Source: an uncultured Alphaproteobacteria bacterium
Lineage (GTDB): Bacteria; Pseudomonadota; Alphaproteobacteria; Micropepsales; Micropepsaceae
Direction of reading: 5' to 3'
Length of the DNA stretch: 64,000 bases
NCBI GenBank assembly: GCA_902826695.1
Contig: CADEFU010000005.1
Location: 1-64,000 of the forward strand
The notes under the pieces were generated by a model. It did not search any database. It was not told the origin of the DNA and saw nothing but the letters and a program-made list of their open reading frames with translations. Below, piece by piece: positions 29,025-37,701 of this stretch (position 1 is its first letter; each line of letters opens with the position of its first letter). The position numbers and the translations under genes are program-made.

Positions 29025-29690
29025 TTATTCCGCTGCCGCACTATGGCGCCTGGCGGCAGCCGACACCTTGCCGGTGAGGAATCCCAAAAGCATTCGCGTC
29101 AACTCGTCGGCGAGCGCACCCGAAGCAAGCGCCTTCGGCTGCTCGCGCATCGCGTTGTGCACCACGGCCTCCACGGTTCGTGTGACGATGTAGGCGGCCA
29201 GTCCGGTGTCCGCGATCGCTGTCTCGCTCCGCCGGGCCTCCAACATTCCGCGCACGCGATCTTCCATGCGCGCGACAAACGCGACCTTCCAATCGAGCGA
29301 GCCGAGTCGTGGCACCTCTTCCGACAAGACGCGATGCAATTCCGGATCGATCAAATGCGACCGCACGTTCTCCTGGATGCCCGTGCGAATGACCTCGGCG
29401 AGCGGCGCAGTGCGCGCCAACGCCGCCATTTCCTCGACGCCGCGTTCGATCTGCGCAACGTGGCGGCGCATCAGTTCGGAGAGCAGCGCGTCCTTGTTCG
29501 GAAAGTACTGATAGAGCGAGCCGATACTGACGCCCGCGCGCTCCGCGACGCGATTGGTCGTAAACGCGTCGTACCCGTACTTGACCAGAATGTGAGCCGC
29601 CGCCTCCACGATCGCCTCGACCGTCGCGCGCGATCGATCTTGCTCCGGCGTTTTGCGCGGGTTTGCAGTCTTCTTGGCCCGCTTGGCCAT
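29025..29690 (-). CDS. TetR family transcriptional regulator
   Basis: 221 residues. The N-terminal HTH ATVEAIVEAAAHILVKYGYDAFTTNRVAERAGVSIGSLYQYFPNKDALL is a textbook TetR domain. The C-terminal region is helical and should bind a small ligand. GAGGTGA precedes the ATG. It is divergent from the ferredoxin-methyltransferase genes, with two dyads in the 83-bp gap, so it very likely represses itself and that cluster. Confidence 0.95.
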   Translation of the reverse strand: MAKRAKKTANPRKTPEQDRSRATVEAIVEAAAHILVKYGYDAFTTNRVAERAGVSIGSLYQYFPNKDALLSELMRRHVAQIERGVEEMAALARTAPLAEVIRTGIQENVRSHLIDPELHRVLSEEVPRLGSLDWKVAFVARMEDRVRGMLEARRSETAIADTGLAAYIVTRTVEAVVHNAMREQPKALASGALADELTRMLLGFLTGKVSAAARRHSAAAE

Positions 29691-29716
29691 CGCTCACCTC
29701 ATGCGAGTAAGAAATC

Positions 29717-29751
29717 TGAGCAAACGCTCGTATAACATGAGCAATAGCTCA
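29717..29751. promoter_or_regulatory. Paired TetR operators
   Basis: Two similar dyads, TGAGC-AAAC-GCTCG (29717-29730) and TGAGC-AATA-GCTCA (29738-29751), with centres 21 bp apart, two helical turns. The outer flanks also form AATCTGAGC / GCTCAGATT. They fill the space between tetR and the divergent ferredoxin gene. Confidence 0.75.
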
Positions 29752-29773
29752 GATTGACCTCAAGGACAAGCCG

Positions 29774-30076
29774 ATGACCGCAGTCTCAGTCGAGTGCAAG
29801 CAACCGCCCAAAATCGTGGCGCCGGTCATCGACGCACACAAATGCGAAGGCGCCGGCGACTGCGCCGACGTGTGTCCCTACGCCGTCTTCGAAGTCCGCA
29901 AACTCACGAAAGCAGAGCTCAAAGCCCTACCCTTCGTTCCGTGGCTTAAGGTACTTGTACACGGCGGAAATCAAGGTTTTGTGACGGCCCCCGACGTGTG
30001 CCACGCGTGCGGCCTCTGCGTGGCCGCCTGCCCCGAGAAAGCCATTCGCCTCGTCCGGTTGGAGCAACGCCCATGA
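29774..30076 (+). CDS. Ferredoxin with two Fe-S cluster motifs
   Basis: 100 residues. The second cluster motif is complete: CHACGLCVAACP (CxxCxxCxxxCP). The first is CEGAGDCADVCP, with Ala where the second Cys is usual, so it may hold a 3Fe-4S cluster or use another ligand; such CEGxGDC forms are common in this family. It probably passes electrons to an oxidoreductase encoded elsewhere. Its stop overlaps the next gene's ATG. Confidence 0.87.
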   Translation: MTAVSVECKQPPKIVAPVIDAHKCEGAGDCADVCPYAVFEVRKLTKAELKALPFVPWLKVLVHGGNQGFVTAPDVCHACGLCVAACPEKAIRLVRLEQRP

Positions 30077-30744
30077 ACGCCGATCTCGGTCTCGATAGCC
30101 CGCGCGTTGCAGCAACGCTGAACCAACTGCATCGCCGCGCGAAAGGCGACCGGTGGATACTCCTGCGCGCGTCGCCCGCTGCGCTCGGCGCGATGCTCAC
30201 CGGCCGCAGCATTTTCAAAGCGGCAGAGCCGTACTCGAAAAACGCCTACATTCCCGTCGATCCCGATCAAGGCCGCATGCTCTACATCACCGCACGCGCG
30301 ATTCGCGCGAAGACGATCGTCGAGTTCGGCACCTCATTCGGTATTTCGACGATTTACCTGGCCGCTGCGGCGCGTGCGAACAATGGTCGCGTCATCGGCA
30401 GCGAACGCGAACCAACAAAGGTAAAAGCCGCGCGCGAAAACGTCGCGGACGCGGGTCTGCAACAATTCGTCGATATTCGTGAAGGCGACGCGATGAAAAC
30501 ACTCCGCGAAATCGACGCACCGATCGATTTCCTGCTGCTCGACGGCTGGAAAGACCTTTACGTACCGATGATCGACATGCTTGCACCAAAATTGAGCAGC
30601 GGTGCCGTCGTGTTGGCTGACAATATATTCACTTTCAAAAAAACGCTGCGTCCTTACGTTCACCGCATGCAGGACCGCAGTAACGGATTCGCTTCGGTGA
30701 CGTTACCGCTCGGTCATGGGATGGAGTACTCGGTCAAATTATGA
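30073..30744 (+). CDS. O-methyltransferase family protein
   Basis: 223 residues with a class I SAM fold: TIVEFGTSFGISTIYLAAAA (motif I), IGSEREPTKVKAARENVADAG (acidic loop) and IDFLLLDGWKDLYVPMIDML, the metal-binding Asp region of catechol O-methyltransferase-like enzymes. It overlaps the ferredoxin stop by four bases (ATGA), so translation is coupled. The substrate is unknown. Confidence 0.85.
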   Translation: MNADLGLDSPRVAATLNQLHRRAKGDRWILLRASPAALGAMLTGRSIFKAAEPYSKNAYIPVDPDQGRMLYITARAIRAKTIVEFGTSFGISTIYLAAAARANNGRVIGSEREPTKVKAARENVADAGLQQFVDIREGDAMKTLREIDAPIDFLLLDGWKDLYVPMIDMLAPKLSSGAVVLADNIFTFKKTLRPYVHRMQDRSNGFASVTLPLGHGMEYSVKL

Positions 30745-30852
30745 CCGCTGTCACACGACGCCTTCACATGCGTCATCTATCCCGAAACGTTGAATAAGAT
30801 GAAGTTCACCACTACATCCGGGAGCACTATTCCCGGCTGGGGAGAACCCGCC

Positions 30853-31503
30853 ATGTATGATCGTGACTACGTACCCGCACTGGGCGACCGCCGCTTGTCG
30901 CCTTTCTATGACGCGACCGTCTCGCTGATGACATGCGAGCGCACGTGGCGCCGCGCCTTCATCAAGCAAATCAACCCGACCCCGCGCGACGTCATTCTCG
31001 ACGTCGGCTGTGGCACCGGCACGCTCGCCGTCATGCTGGCGCAGATTTGCCCCGGCGCCTCGATCTACGGCATCGACCCTGATCCCGACATCCTATCGCG
31101 CGCCGAAGTTAAAGCGCGCAACGCGGGCGTTCTTGTCCACTTCGCCAAGGGATATGCGCAAGAAACGGCGGCAGCCGGCGTGCGCCCGAACAAGATCGTC
31201 TCAAGCCTCGTGCTGCACCAAGTCCCACTGACCGCAAAACGCTCGGCACTGCTGAGCGCCTTCGCCGCACTGCGCGCCGGCGGCGAACTCCACATGGCCG
31301 ATTACGGCGAGCAAAAGTCGCCGCTGATGCGCCTCGCATTCCGACAGGTACAGGCGTTGGATGGCTTCCAAAACACGCAGCCGAACGCCGACGGCGTCTT
31401 GCCGGCGCTGATGCTCGAAGCGGGCTTCGCCGACGTGCGCGAGACGGCGGTGATCCCGACCCCTACCGGCGCGATCTCACTCTATGCCGCCGTGAGGCAG
31501 TAG
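30853..31503 (+). CDS. Class I SAM-dependent methyltransferase
   Basis: 216 residues. DVILDVGCGTGTLAVMLAQICPGASIYGIDPDPD is motif I plus the acidic loop, and SSLVLHQVPLTAKRSALLSAFAALRAGGELHMADYG holds the later motifs of UbiE/Methyltransf_25 enzymes. I chose the ATG after GGGGAGAACCCGCC; in-frame codons back to 30790 are possible. It follows the O-methyltransferase by 108 bp and may be in the same TetR-controlled unit. Confidence 0.85.
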   Translation: MYDRDYVPALGDRRLSPFYDATVSLMTCERTWRRAFIKQINPTPRDVILDVGCGTGTLAVMLAQICPGASIYGIDPDPDILSRAEVKARNAGVLVHFAKGYAQETAAAGVRPNKIVSSLVLHQVPLTAKRSALLSAFAALRAGGELHMADYGEQKSPLMRLAFRQVQALDGFQNTQPNADGVLPALMLEAGFADVRETAVIPTPTGAISLYAAVRQ

Positions 31504-31510
31504 GCGGCAG

Positions 31511-32245
31511 CTACCGCGGGCTGCCCTTCTCCTGCGACGACGAGTAACTCGTCAGCGTCACCGTGCTCTCCGGCGCTTTGAGTTCATACACCTTCGTCAC
31601 GTGCGCGTCGGCGACGATGCTCGCCGGTGTGATGACGTCTTGCTTGGTGAGCATCGTCCAACACTGGTTCATGTCGAGGTTGCGCCGGCGGCAATCATCA
31701 TTACCGGGCCATGTGCGCACGAACTGAGAGCGCATCATGTTCAGATCGCCGACTTTGCCGAGTTTCACAAGCCGCCCCAAATCGAACCCGATATCCGTAT
31801 AGGCGAGCCGCACGAGTTCGCTCGAGTAAAGCTGATCCCAACTCTTGCGGAAGAAGTAGTCGCTGGGCTTTCCGATCTGCCGCCGTGCCGCCTCGACCAC
31901 CGCCTTGCGTTGCTGCTCGTTCAACGACTCAATCCGGTAGACCGTGTAAGCGGCCCCCTTGCCGCGCGCCAAGAACTCGCGCACCGGCGTCTCAACGACC
32001 GCCTTGACGGACTCGATCACGACCGCACCACCATCGCCCACGGCAACCATGCCGATGTGCGTGAAGCCGCTACCGTCGGCCGCAAACAGCGGCAACGTCT
32101 CAGCGAGCTTCGCGTTTTGCACGATCAGGTCGCCATCTTTCCATTCGACCGGATCTTTTACCGTCGTCGCATAAGCGATGAGATAGGCGGCTAGAAGCAC
32201 CGCAAACAGCGACGCTCCAAGCGTAATGGTGACCGAAGACTTCAT
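31511..32245 (-). CDS. YiiX/YebB-like NlpC/P60 protein with Cys-to-Ser change
   Basis: 244 residues with an N-terminal TM anchor (SVTITLGASLFAVLLAAYLIAYA). The YiiX-type papain-like domain has WKDGDLIVQ and FTHIGMV with the catalytic His at H63. At the position of the usual YCSELV motif the sequence reads YSSELVRLAY (S141), so the expected nucleophilic Cys is Ser. Family members are thought to be lipid or peptide hydrolases of the envelope. This one may use Ser or be a non-catalytic binder. Confidence 0.75.
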   Translation of the reverse strand: MKSSVTITLGASLFAVLLAAYLIAYATTVKDPVEWKDGDLIVQNAKLAETLPLFAADGSGFTHIGMVAVGDGGAVVIESVKAVVETPVREFLARGKGAAYTVYRIESLNEQQRKAVVEAARRQIGKPSDYFFRKSWDQLYSSELVRLAYTDIGFDLGRLVKLGKVGDLNMMRSQFVRTWPGNDDCRRRNLDMNQCWTMLTKQDVITPASIVADAHVTKVYELKAPESTVTLTSYSSSQEKGSPR

Positions 32246-32395
32246 GACAAACGCCCCACTCCATTCGACGCCAACTTCGCATGGCGCACGTAAACGCGCG
32301 GGTAACCGTCACGCTTAACAAGGTGTAACCGAGATCGCCGCAATTGAACGGATTGTGCTGATCCGATGGAAGGGAGCCCACGCTACGATCGACCG

Positions 32396-32980
32396 ATGTT
32401 CGCAACCGTGAAAATGCTGGCCGCCGGTATCGCCGGCCTTGTCGCCTTCAATCTGCTGGCGTTGACGCTGACCCGCGACGTGGCGTCGGACTCGACGAGC
32501 GCGCAGGCCCCTCGGCACAACACCCCAAACCTGAAGCCTGCCCCAATATCCGTTCACACCTTGGCGGACGAAAAGATCGCGACCGCCACGACCGAACGCG
32601 ACAAGGCAAAGATCGCGGCCGGCGTGTTCGCCGGCTTTTGGATGTTGCAGGGCCGCGGCAGAGCTGAACTGTGTGAAGAAGCCGGTGTTGATCTGACGCC
32701 GTTCCGGCTGCGCTTCGAAGACCAGCATGCCGCATTGCACACCAAGGCAACGATGCTGCTCGCCGAAGACGGCGTCGACATCGAATATCTCTACAGCGTT
32801 CAGCGCGACGCGATCCAAAGCCGCTTGAGCTATGAGATGCTCTATCTCGACGGCGCGCCGACAGACCTTAAGGACGCCTGCGAACGCTTCCTTGAGCGCG
32901 CCGATTCCAATCTCGCCAAGCGGCGCTTTCGCCAAGCCGAGCCAGGGTTTGCCAAGCGGATTCTTGGAGCGCCGACCTAA
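32396..32980 (+). CDS. Hypothetical membrane-anchored protein
   Basis: 194 residues. An N-terminal TM helix (MLAAGIAGLVAFNLLALTL) and a Ser/Pro-rich linker lead to a helical domain (KIAAGVFAGFWMLQGRGRAELCEEAGVDLTPF, then YLDGAPTDLKDACERFLERA) with paired cysteines. No family is recognised. The in-frame ATG at 32366 would add ten residues. It converges with the methyltransferase gene with three bases between. Confidence 0.6.
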   Translation: MFATVKMLAAGIAGLVAFNLLALTLTRDVASDSTSAQAPRHNTPNLKPAPISVHTLADEKIATATTERDKAKIAAGVFAGFWMLQGRGRAELCEEAGVDLTPFRLRFEDQHAALHTKATMLLAEDGVDIEYLYSVQRDAIQSRLSYEMLYLDGAPTDLKDACERFLERADSNLAKRRFRQAEPGFAKRILGAPT

Positions 32981-32983
32981 ACG

Positions 32984-33598
32984 CTATTTGGCGCTGCCCC
33001 AATAATTGTAGCCCGCAAATTTCGGCGTCGCCGGCAAATACATCGTCTCCATCTTTTCAATCTCAAACCCGCCTTCGCGAATGAGATCGGGGATCGGCCG
33101 CCCGACATGACACCCGCCACCGATCGCTTTCCAAATCGGCGTGATACGCGTCTGCCACTTCTGAACGTTGAGGTCGGGAGCCTTGCCATGCTCGCAGAAG
33201 ACCAGCCGGCCACCGGGCTTGAGCACCCGCCGCATACCCTTCAGTGCCCGCACGACCTCAGGAATAGTGCACAGCGTATAGGTTACCAGCACCGTATCGG
33301 CCGTCTTGTCGTCGAGTGGGATCTCCTCGGCTTTTAAGTCCAAGAACTCGAGCTTGAACCTCAAGTCCTTGGCCCGCTTCAGCGCCCGCTCCCGCATTTC
33401 CGCAGACGGCTCCAGCCCCCACACGTGACTGACCTTCGCCGGATCGTAAAATGCCAAGTTTTGTCCCGCGCCAAGGCCAATCTCGAGCACGCGCCCCTCT
33501 GCCAACGGCACGACTTTCTTGCGCTGATAGGTAATCGGCTTGGCGCTCATCGCGCTGTCAAGCAGCCAAGGAAGGATGCGGCGTTCGTAAAATCCCAT
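32984..33598 (-). CDS. Class I SAM-dependent methyltransferase
   Basis: 204 residues. MGFYERRILPWLLDSAMSAKP is the start typical of a METTL7-like bacterial methyltransferase group. RVLEIGLGAGQNLAFYDP is motif I, and ALKGMRRVLKPGGRLVFCEHG is the UbiE-like motif. The conserved end GYNYWGSA also fits. The substrate is not evident; phospholipid- or quinone-like molecules are typical. Confidence 0.88.
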   Translation of the reverse strand: MGFYERRILPWLLDSAMSAKPITYQRKKVVPLAEGRVLEIGLGAGQNLAFYDPAKVSHVWGLEPSAEMRERALKRAKDLRFKLEFLDLKAEEIPLDDKTADTVLVTYTLCTIPEVVRALKGMRRVLKPGGRLVFCEHGKAPDLNVQKWQTRITPIWKAIGGGCHVGRPIPDLIREGGFEIEKMETMYLPATPKFAGYNYWGSAK

Positions 33599-33649
33599 GG
33601 CACTGGCTCCAAAAGCTGATCGCCGCTTTCATAGCACGCCAAAGAAAAC

Positions 33650-33688
33650 GGCCGCCAGCGACCTTGGGGGGAGCGGTCACCGACGGCC
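33650..33688 (-). terminator. Rho-independent terminator of the EAL gene
   Basis: On the minus strand GGCCGTCGGTGACC and GGTCGCTGGCGGCC pair over 14 positions (three G-U) around an 11-base loop, followed by GTTTTCTTT. It lies 27 bp past the EAL stop codon. Confidence 0.85.
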
Positions 33689-33715
33689 AAGTTTGACCCA
33701 ACTTATTCGGGAGTG

Positions 33716-34891
33716 TCACCCGTTGGCGCGGCGCTGAACCAGACTATCCATCTTCGGACAAGGCGCGCCCGGCACACCCAATCCCTCGTGCTTGCCCGCG
33801 GGCGGAAGCGCCTCTTCATCCTCGACAACATCAAGCAGATCCGTCGCATCGAGCACCGGTAACGTCGGCGGCTCTTTGCGCTCAGGCTTGGGCTGGAGCG
33901 TCGGCGCCTGCGCGCGTCGCGCCCGCACGGCATCGAGGGCCCGCTGCATTTCTTCCTTGCTGACCACGGGAGCTGACCCAGGCTTTGCGAACGTCGCCTT
34001 CGCCGGCTGTGGCTGCATTGCGGGAGCCGCGTCGTTTGTCGAGGACTGCTGCGGCTGTATCACCGCACGCGGCGCCACCGGCGGCGTATCCATCACGACT
34101 TGGCCACGCGCCCAGGCGCCGTCCCACTCAAGGAGCTCGTTCAGCGTCAGCGGCTTTTGGATCCACACGCCCTGCGCCGCTGTAAAGCCGATCGCTGCCA
34201 GCCCCGCCATCGTCGCTTCGTCTTCGGCACCGACCGCAACCGCTTCCAGCTCGTACTGATGGGCAAAGCGCAGACGTCCCGCGATTGCACCCTTGCCCTT
34301 CAACCCCAGTCGCTGCGCCAAGCGAATGCTCGCAGGGCCGCCAACCTTGATCGACGTAAACGGCATGGGGACGAATTGTGACAGGTCGACCGGTACGATA
34401 CCGCCACCGTCGAGCGCCACGTGGCACCCGATATGGCGCACCTCAAGCAAGCTCTCGCACAGCATTTCGGGCTCTTGCGCGACCGCGCGCTCAGGCACTT
34501 CGACGATGACCCGTTCCGGCTCCAGGCCGTACTCGTTGATCAGCATCTGCAGACCATGCGCGAACCCCGGTGCCGTTACGGTTCCCGGCGCGACGTTGAT
34601 CGAGACCGCCCAATCGTGCCCCTTCTCCTTCCACTTCTTCGCGCCCTGAAGCGCGGCATGGAAAACGAAGGCCGTCATATCGGCCATCCGCCCCTGCGCC
34701 TCGATAAAGTCGAGAAAAAGGCCTGGCGGCAGCAGCCCGTATTGCGGATGGTTCCAGCGTACGAACACCTCGGCACCCGTCATGCGTTCGCTCGCCAAAT
34801 CGACTTTCGGCTGGAACACGATCAGGAATTCATTGCGTTCGAAGGCCGCATCGATATCAGATGGGGCAAGCCTGAATGACTTGTCGCTCAT
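33716..34891 (-). CDS. Degenerate EAL-domain protein
   Basis: 391 residues. Residues about 10-250 follow the EAL fold (FLIVFQPKVDL; SINVAPGTV; EVPERAV; ALDGGGIVPVDLS; SIKVGGPAS). The signature EALxRW is EVFVRW (41-46), the DDFG pair is DGGG, and the catalytic Lys-Ile-Asp has lost its Asp. Metal binding and c-di-GMP hydrolysis are therefore unlikely. Residues 270-391 are Pro/Gln-rich and end in an acidic stretch, probably disordered. A c-di-GMP- or protein-binding role is more likely than catalysis. Confidence 0.85.
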   Translation of the reverse strand: MSDKSFRLAPSDIDAAFERNEFLIVFQPKVDLASERMTGAEVFVRWNHPQYGLLPPGLFLDFIEAQGRMADMTAFVFHAALQGAKKWKEKGHDWAVSINVAPGTVTAPGFAHGLQMLINEYGLEPERVIVEVPERAVAQEPEMLCESLLEVRHIGCHVALDGGGIVPVDLSQFVPMPFTSIKVGGPASIRLAQRLGLKGKGAIAGRLRFAHQYELEAVAVGAEDEATMAGLAAIGFTAAQGVWIQKPLTLNELLEWDGAWARGQVVMDTPPVAPRAVIQPQQSSTNDAAPAMQPQPAKATFAKPGSAPVVSKEEMQRALDAVRARRAQAPTLQPKPERKEPPTLPVLDATDLLDVVEDEEALPPAGKHEGLGVPGAPCPKMDSLVQRRANG

Positions 34892-35025
34892 GGGCGTCGT
34901 ACCTCTGTCTTACGTCCGGCACCTATGCCGTTCGTCGCAAGGTTTACCCCACCACCCTTTAAGGCGGCCTCCAGAGGCTGCACTGCATTTGAATTGCTAA
35001 ATTTTGAACTAACTTTGGAGCACCG

Positions 35026-35817
35026 ATGTCCGACGCCAAAAAACCCAGCAATCCCTTACCTTCCGCGACGATTCTGCTGCTACGCGACGGGGCGTCCGGT
35101 CTCGAAGTATTCATGGTAAAGCGACATCATCAGATTGATTTCGCTTCCGGTGCCTTGGTTTTCCCCGGCGGCAAGGTCGATCCGCACGACAACGATCCCG
35201 CCCTGCGCAATCACGCCGAGGGCGCAGAAACGTTGGATAATTTACGCCTAAGCCTCGCCGCCTGTGCGATCCGGGAGGGCTTCGAGGAATCGGGAATTCT
35301 CCTCGCCCGCCAGCCCGGCGCGTCGGACTACATCGATGCCGCCGCCTCAAGCGCCCTCGCACCTTGGCGTCCCAAGCTCAACAATAGCGAAGTCGGCCTC
35401 GTCGAATTTTTGACCCGCGAGAACCTGCGCATCGCCTGCGATGCGCTTGTTCCTTTCGCGCATTGGGTGACGCCAGTCTTCATGCCGAAACGCTTCGACA
35501 CGTTCTTTTATCTGGCGGCAACGCCGGCCGGCCAACTCGGCCGTCACGACGGTTCCGAATCCGTGGACTCCGTGTGGGTCAATCCGAACGACGCGATCGA
35601 AGACAAGCGCTGGACAATCATCTTCCCGACGAAGATGAACCTGGTAAAGCTGGGCAGAGCCAAAACCGTGGCCGAAGCGATCGCCAACGCCAAAGCCGAC
35701 CGGATCGTCACCGTAGAACCAACCGTTATCCAAAGGGATGGCAAACAATTGCTCACCATCCCCGAAGAAGCGGGCTACGGAAAGATCGAAGCCCCAATCG
35801 ACATGCTGCGCGGTTGA
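35026..35817 (+). CDS. NUDIX hydrolase, NUDT19-like
   Basis: 263 residues. The NUDIX box is split by an insertion: GALVFPGGKVD is followed about 30 residues later by AACAIREGFEESGILL, the layout of the NUDT19/RP2 group that cleaves CoA and acyl-CoA. The N-terminal LLRDGASGLEVFMVKRHHQIDFASG also fits. It converges with the porin gene, with stop codons abutting. Confidence 0.88.
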   Translation: MSDAKKPSNPLPSATILLLRDGASGLEVFMVKRHHQIDFASGALVFPGGKVDPHDNDPALRNHAEGAETLDNLRLSLAACAIREGFEESGILLARQPGASDYIDAAASSALAPWRPKLNNSEVGLVEFLTRENLRIACDALVPFAHWVTPVFMPKRFDTFFYLAATPAGQLGRHDGSESVDSVWVNPNDAIEDKRWTIIFPTKMNLVKLGRAKTVAEAIANAKADRIVTVEPTVIQRDGKQLLTIPEEAGYGKIEAPIDMLRG

Positions 35818-36504
35818 TTAATCCGTCAGCTTGAACGAGAGCCGCGCACGAACGACATCCATATCGAATGCGATGTCGCGCCGGTTGCCCGCGGCGTACA
35901 CATCGCCGTGGCGCTGCTCGCCAAGGTCGACGTGCACATACTCAAACCCAAGCGACCAATCCGGCGTCATCGCATATTCAACACCGACGCCGGCATACCA
36001 ACCGTTGTGCCACACACTGTCGGGAACGGATGAAAGCCCGGTCGCGACGATAACGGCGTCGCTTGAGATGTCGGCGCCGGCAAAGCCACCGGTCGCCGTA
36101 AACAACCACTGTTCCGACGCGAAGCCGAGCCGCGCACCGGCCATTGTCAACGACTCGACATCCGTGACCCGGCAAACGACAACGCCATCGCGACAGCTGA
36201 CAAAGGTTGGCGCAACGCTACCGGCGCCCTCGGCGGTCGTGTCACCGAACGACACCTCGAAGCCGACAACCATCGAACCGCGCTGAAGTTGATAGCCCGC
36301 ATGCCCGCCGTAGACGGCACCATCCACATCGATGGCGATCGGGGTACCACCGGCGCCAAACGGGTAAAACTCATCCGCCTCGCCCCAAGCCCCGCCAACG
36401 TTGGCGCCCAAATAGAGACCAGACCAGTCGTTGCCGGCGAATGCAGCCGATGCGCTACCGGCCGCGATAACAAACAAGAACGAACGCACACTTAGCCGAG
36501 ACAT
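35818..36504 (-). CDS. Outer-membrane beta-barrel protein
   Basis: 228 residues. The signal peptide MSRLSVRSFLFVIAAGSASAAFA is probably cut before GNDWSG. NDWSGLYLGANVGGAWG opens an eight-strand OmpA-like/Omp25 barrel, continuing with alternating strands (YGGHAGYQLQRGSMVVGFEV, GWYAGVGVEYAMTPDWSLGFEYVHVDLG) and ending in a strand (RARLSFKLTD). GGGGAGGG lies before the ATG. It has a structural or adhesive role in the outer membrane. Confidence 0.87.
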   Translation of the reverse strand: MSRLSVRSFLFVIAAGSASAAFAGNDWSGLYLGANVGGAWGEADEFYPFGAGGTPIAIDVDGAVYGGHAGYQLQRGSMVVGFEVSFGDTTAEGAGSVAPTFVSCRDGVVVCRVTDVESLTMAGARLGFASEQWLFTATGGFAGADISSDAVIVATGLSSVPDSVWHNGWYAGVGVEYAMTPDWSLGFEYVHVDLGEQRHGDVYAAGNRRDIAFDMDVVRARLSFKLTD

Positions 36505-36582
36505 GAATACCCTCCCCGAGAATCACACTCAAAGCAAGGTGCCATCGCGCGATACGTGCTCGCGCTCCCCAAACGGGTAGGA

Positions 36583-37698
36583 TCAGCCCAACGGAACGTC
36601 CTTAACCAGAGAGACGAGCTGCGCTTGGCTTTCGGCGCCCGTCTTGCGGAACGCACCCTTCAATAGATATCGCGCCGCGTCGACCGTGACGCCGCGCTCC
36701 ATCGCATAGTCCTGTAACGACTTGCCGGTAGCCAATGCGGCCGCAAGCCTTGCCTCGGTCGCTGTCAGATTGAACCAAGCGCGCAAGCGATCGACTTCAA
36801 TCAGGGGCGCGGGATGCGGCTGCGATATCGACAACAGGATCGACGCCCCTTCTGCCCATCCCCCGAGCGTCTGCTCGCGGTGCGGCTGCATCGTCATCGC
36901 CAGCAGCGCAAACGAATGGCCGGCACCATCTTCGATCCGCAGCGCCAAGCTAGCGGGCTTCGGTTCCCGCGCCAGATCCGCAACCTGCCGCTGGACGCTA
37001 GGATCTGCAAACAGCAAGCGCCCGCGCTCAGTTGTGAACACTTTCTGGGCTTCGAGCGCATGACCACGCGTATTGCAATTGACCACCGAAAGATCGCCGC
37101 GAAGTGCGAGCATTGCGACGTGCCCAAGATTCAAAATCGCTTCTGCCCCCGCGGCGCGCAGCTTGGCGTCGGCAAGCCCATGGCTAAGCCGCATCGCGCG
37201 CTGAACGTGCGGTGCAATCAACCGAATCCCGCGCTTCAGGGGTTCAAGATCGTATCCGTCCGGCCCCGGCATCGCGATAGCGAGCTGCTCATCGGCCGCG
37301 CGGTCAAACACGACGAAGAGCGCAAGCTCTATGTTCCAGGTCTTTAGGAATTTTTGATAGAGCTCGCTCGCAAGAAACTCATTGCGCGGCAACAGCTGAT
37401 CGGTGTCGATGACTTCGCCCAGCGGCACTGCAATCGCACGCCGGCTCCACACATTCGTACCTGCAAAAACGTGTTCGTAACCGCGCAACGCGTGCTCGAC
37501 GAGCCCCGTGGTCCCGACCCAACGCACGCCGGGTGTGTTCATGCCTTCCCACATTAGAGCCGCAACATCCCAATTCGGCGGACTGAACTCCGACACAAAC
37601 CGGGTGAGTGTTTGGTTCCAATGCGCAGGCGTCAGAACGCACTCATAGATATCGCCTATGAGACCGCTCAAGCCTTCCGGAGTAATGCGTTTCTTCAA
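36583..37698 (-). CDS. LuxR-type HTH transcriptional regulator
   Basis: 371 residues. A long N-terminal sensor region (about 1-300, possibly PAS-like) is followed by a C-terminal HTH: LTATEARLAAALATGKSLQDYAMERGVTVDAARYLLKGAFRKTG, the LuxR/GerE pattern in which the usual Ser/Gln positions are changed. The ligand is not evident. It starts three bases from the stop of NAD kinase, so it belongs to the moaA-nadK-luxR run on the minus strand. Confidence 0.85.
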   Translation of the reverse strand: MKKRITPEGLSGLIGDIYECVLTPAHWNQTLTRFVSEFSPPNWDVAALMWEGMNTPGVRWVGTTGLVEHALRGYEHVFAGTNVWSRRAIAVPLGEVIDTDQLLPRNEFLASELYQKFLKTWNIELALFVVFDRAADEQLAIAMPGPDGYDLEPLKRGIRLIAPHVQRAMRLSHGLADAKLRAAGAEAILNLGHVAMLALRGDLSVVNCNTRGHALEAQKVFTTERGRLLFADPSVQRQVADLAREPKPASLALRIEDGAGHSFALLAMTMQPHREQTLGGWAEGASILLSISQPHPAPLIEVDRLRAWFNLTATEARLAAALATGKSLQDYAMERGVTVDAARYLLKGAFRKTGAESQAQLVSLVKDVPLG

Positions 37699-37701
37699 GC
37701 G

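Noticed and set aside
30751-30969. Minus-strand ORF over the start of the second methyltransferase
   Set aside because: It overlaps the real coding start and has no ribosome site or resemblance to a family.
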